Under the pieces are notes generated by a model. It searched no databases and was not told where the DNA came from. It saw only the letters and a list, made by a program, of their open reading frames with translations. The position numbers and the translations under genes are program-made. A stretch of DNA of 64,000 nucleotides from Tanytarsus gracilentus. Lineage: Eukaryota > Arthropoda > Insecta > Diptera > Chironomidae. Below, in pieces: positions 63,096-64,000 of this stretch; the stretch's first letter is position 1; the number at the start of each line of letters is the position of its first letter. The DNA is taken from assembly GCA_038502055.1 (NCBI GenBank), contig JAXRKN010000045.1:9227501-9291500 (forward strand), given 5' to 3'.

Positions 63096-63332
63096 AGAAC
63101 GAGAAAAATATTCGTTTCAGTTCTTTTGAATTCTTTTTTTGTCAGTTGCTTGCGTTACTTTAGATCGTCAACATCAAATTTGAACTTTTTCCTGCTCAGT
63201 CGGTGATTTTATTCGGTGTGATAACAAAAGAATAAAAAATTCTAATTCTATTTTTTGCCGGTTTACGTTGGATTTTTTTATTACAATAATTGACTCCGGG
63301 CGTGTCTTGACAACTTAGACTTTCGAAATAAA

Positions 63333-63384
63333 ATGGATTATAAAATCTCCTTGATATTGTGCGTCGCAACGCTCGCAAATTTGT
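63333..63384 (+). CDS. First coding exon of a secreted or membrane protein (gene continues past the window)
   Basis: ATG at 63333 opens MDYKISLILCVATLANL, a signal peptide, and the exon ends after one base of the next codon at a strong donor GTAAGT (63385). A TCAGTC initiator at 63196-63201 would give a 5' UTR of about 135 bases. The phase-1 break inside a signal peptide is the same arrangement as in the preceding aminopeptidase gene, so a tandem relative is possible, but no mature-protein sequence is in the window to test it. Confidence 0.6.
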
Positions 63385-64000
63385 GTAAGTTCTGATGAAA
63401 CAAAAGGATAATTAATTGACATTTGAGGGTTATTTATTTTTTTAAAAAAAATTGATAAAAAAAATAAATGCTTAAAAATTACCTCAAAATTTATTTTAAT
63501 AAATTAAATTTAATCCTGCCAAAATTAAATTTTCCTGTCGACTCATATCCATGCGTGTGTTCACTCATACCATAAAAGGTTGCATTTTGCAATCGAAATG
63601 ATTTTAAACAAGGGGAAAAATGAAACCTACTTGAATTGCATATTCGACTATATGCTAAAAATCCATCCTGAAAGGGATGAGAGAGTTCACAATAATTTAC
63701 GATCGAAATGCATTTTGTGTGTCTGGCAAATAAAGTAAATTGCTTCGAGGAAAAATTGAAATGATAAGCATGAAGTTAATGAAAATTGCGCTTGAATGGA
63801 TAAAATCATAAAAATCAAAGTTTCATGACTTCAGGGAGGCACAATGAGAAGTTCTGCAGAAAAATGTCGATAAATTTTCAGTTTTATGACTGCGAAAAAT
63901 TTCCTTCTTAAATAACTCATTTTGTGCGAGAAAAGCAAGTCAGGGTGACATTTTATTTCCGCCACATGACGGTTAGAAAAAAAGCAACAGAACAAAAATT
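63385..64000 (+). other. Start of the first intron of the last gene
   Basis: AT-rich sequence with no acceptor followed by a plausible coding exon before the window ends. Confidence 0.5.

Overview
The window is AT-rich eukaryotic nuclear DNA with compact GT-AG genes in large non-coding deserts. The proteins read as those of a dipteran: the alpha-catenin tracks the fly protein exon by exon, there is an insect B-type muscarinic receptor, a secreted insect defensin, and TATA/TCAGT core promoters. A nematoceran fly (midge or mosquito-like) is my best guess; the species cannot be named from sequence alone.

Layout. 1-105: right end of a probable transposon. 3303-4465: secreted lipase (+). 4.5-31.6 kb: a gene desert holding a candidate first coding exon of the receptor (11955-12031), a 700-bp hAT-like element (10216-10915), a retroposon-like insertion (13512-14666), a 1.8-kb hAT-like element (15467-17254) with a second one nested in it, and a small hairpin insertion (26776-26892). 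31752-34762: muscarinic-type GPCR (+). 38470-40052: second copy of the 1.8-kb element, carrying a different nested insertion. 40836-41109: defensin-like peptide (-). 41882-45578: alpha-catenin (-) with two mutually exclusive linker exons. 46121-47191 (-) and 47676-48798 (+): head-to-head pair of triad-less serine protease homologs. 49159-51061: Integrator subunit 11 (+). 51716-61862: membrane-type aminopeptidase P homolog (+) that has lost four of five metal ligands; its 6.6-kb first intron contains a TIR element. 63333-end: first exon of another signal-peptide gene (+).

The genes do not form one pathway. They mix housekeeping (IntS11, alpha-catenin), signalling (mAChR) and secreted or extracellular functions (lipase, defensin, protease homologs, aminopeptidase homolog). 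Three secreted products in the window are, or descend from, hydrolases, and all three of the protease/peptidase type are predicted to be catalytically dead. The clearest structural observations are the two reciprocal empty sites inside the paired hAT-like elements, the frame-enforced exon pair of alpha-catenin, and the shared promoter and shared triad loss of the divergent protease-homolog pair.
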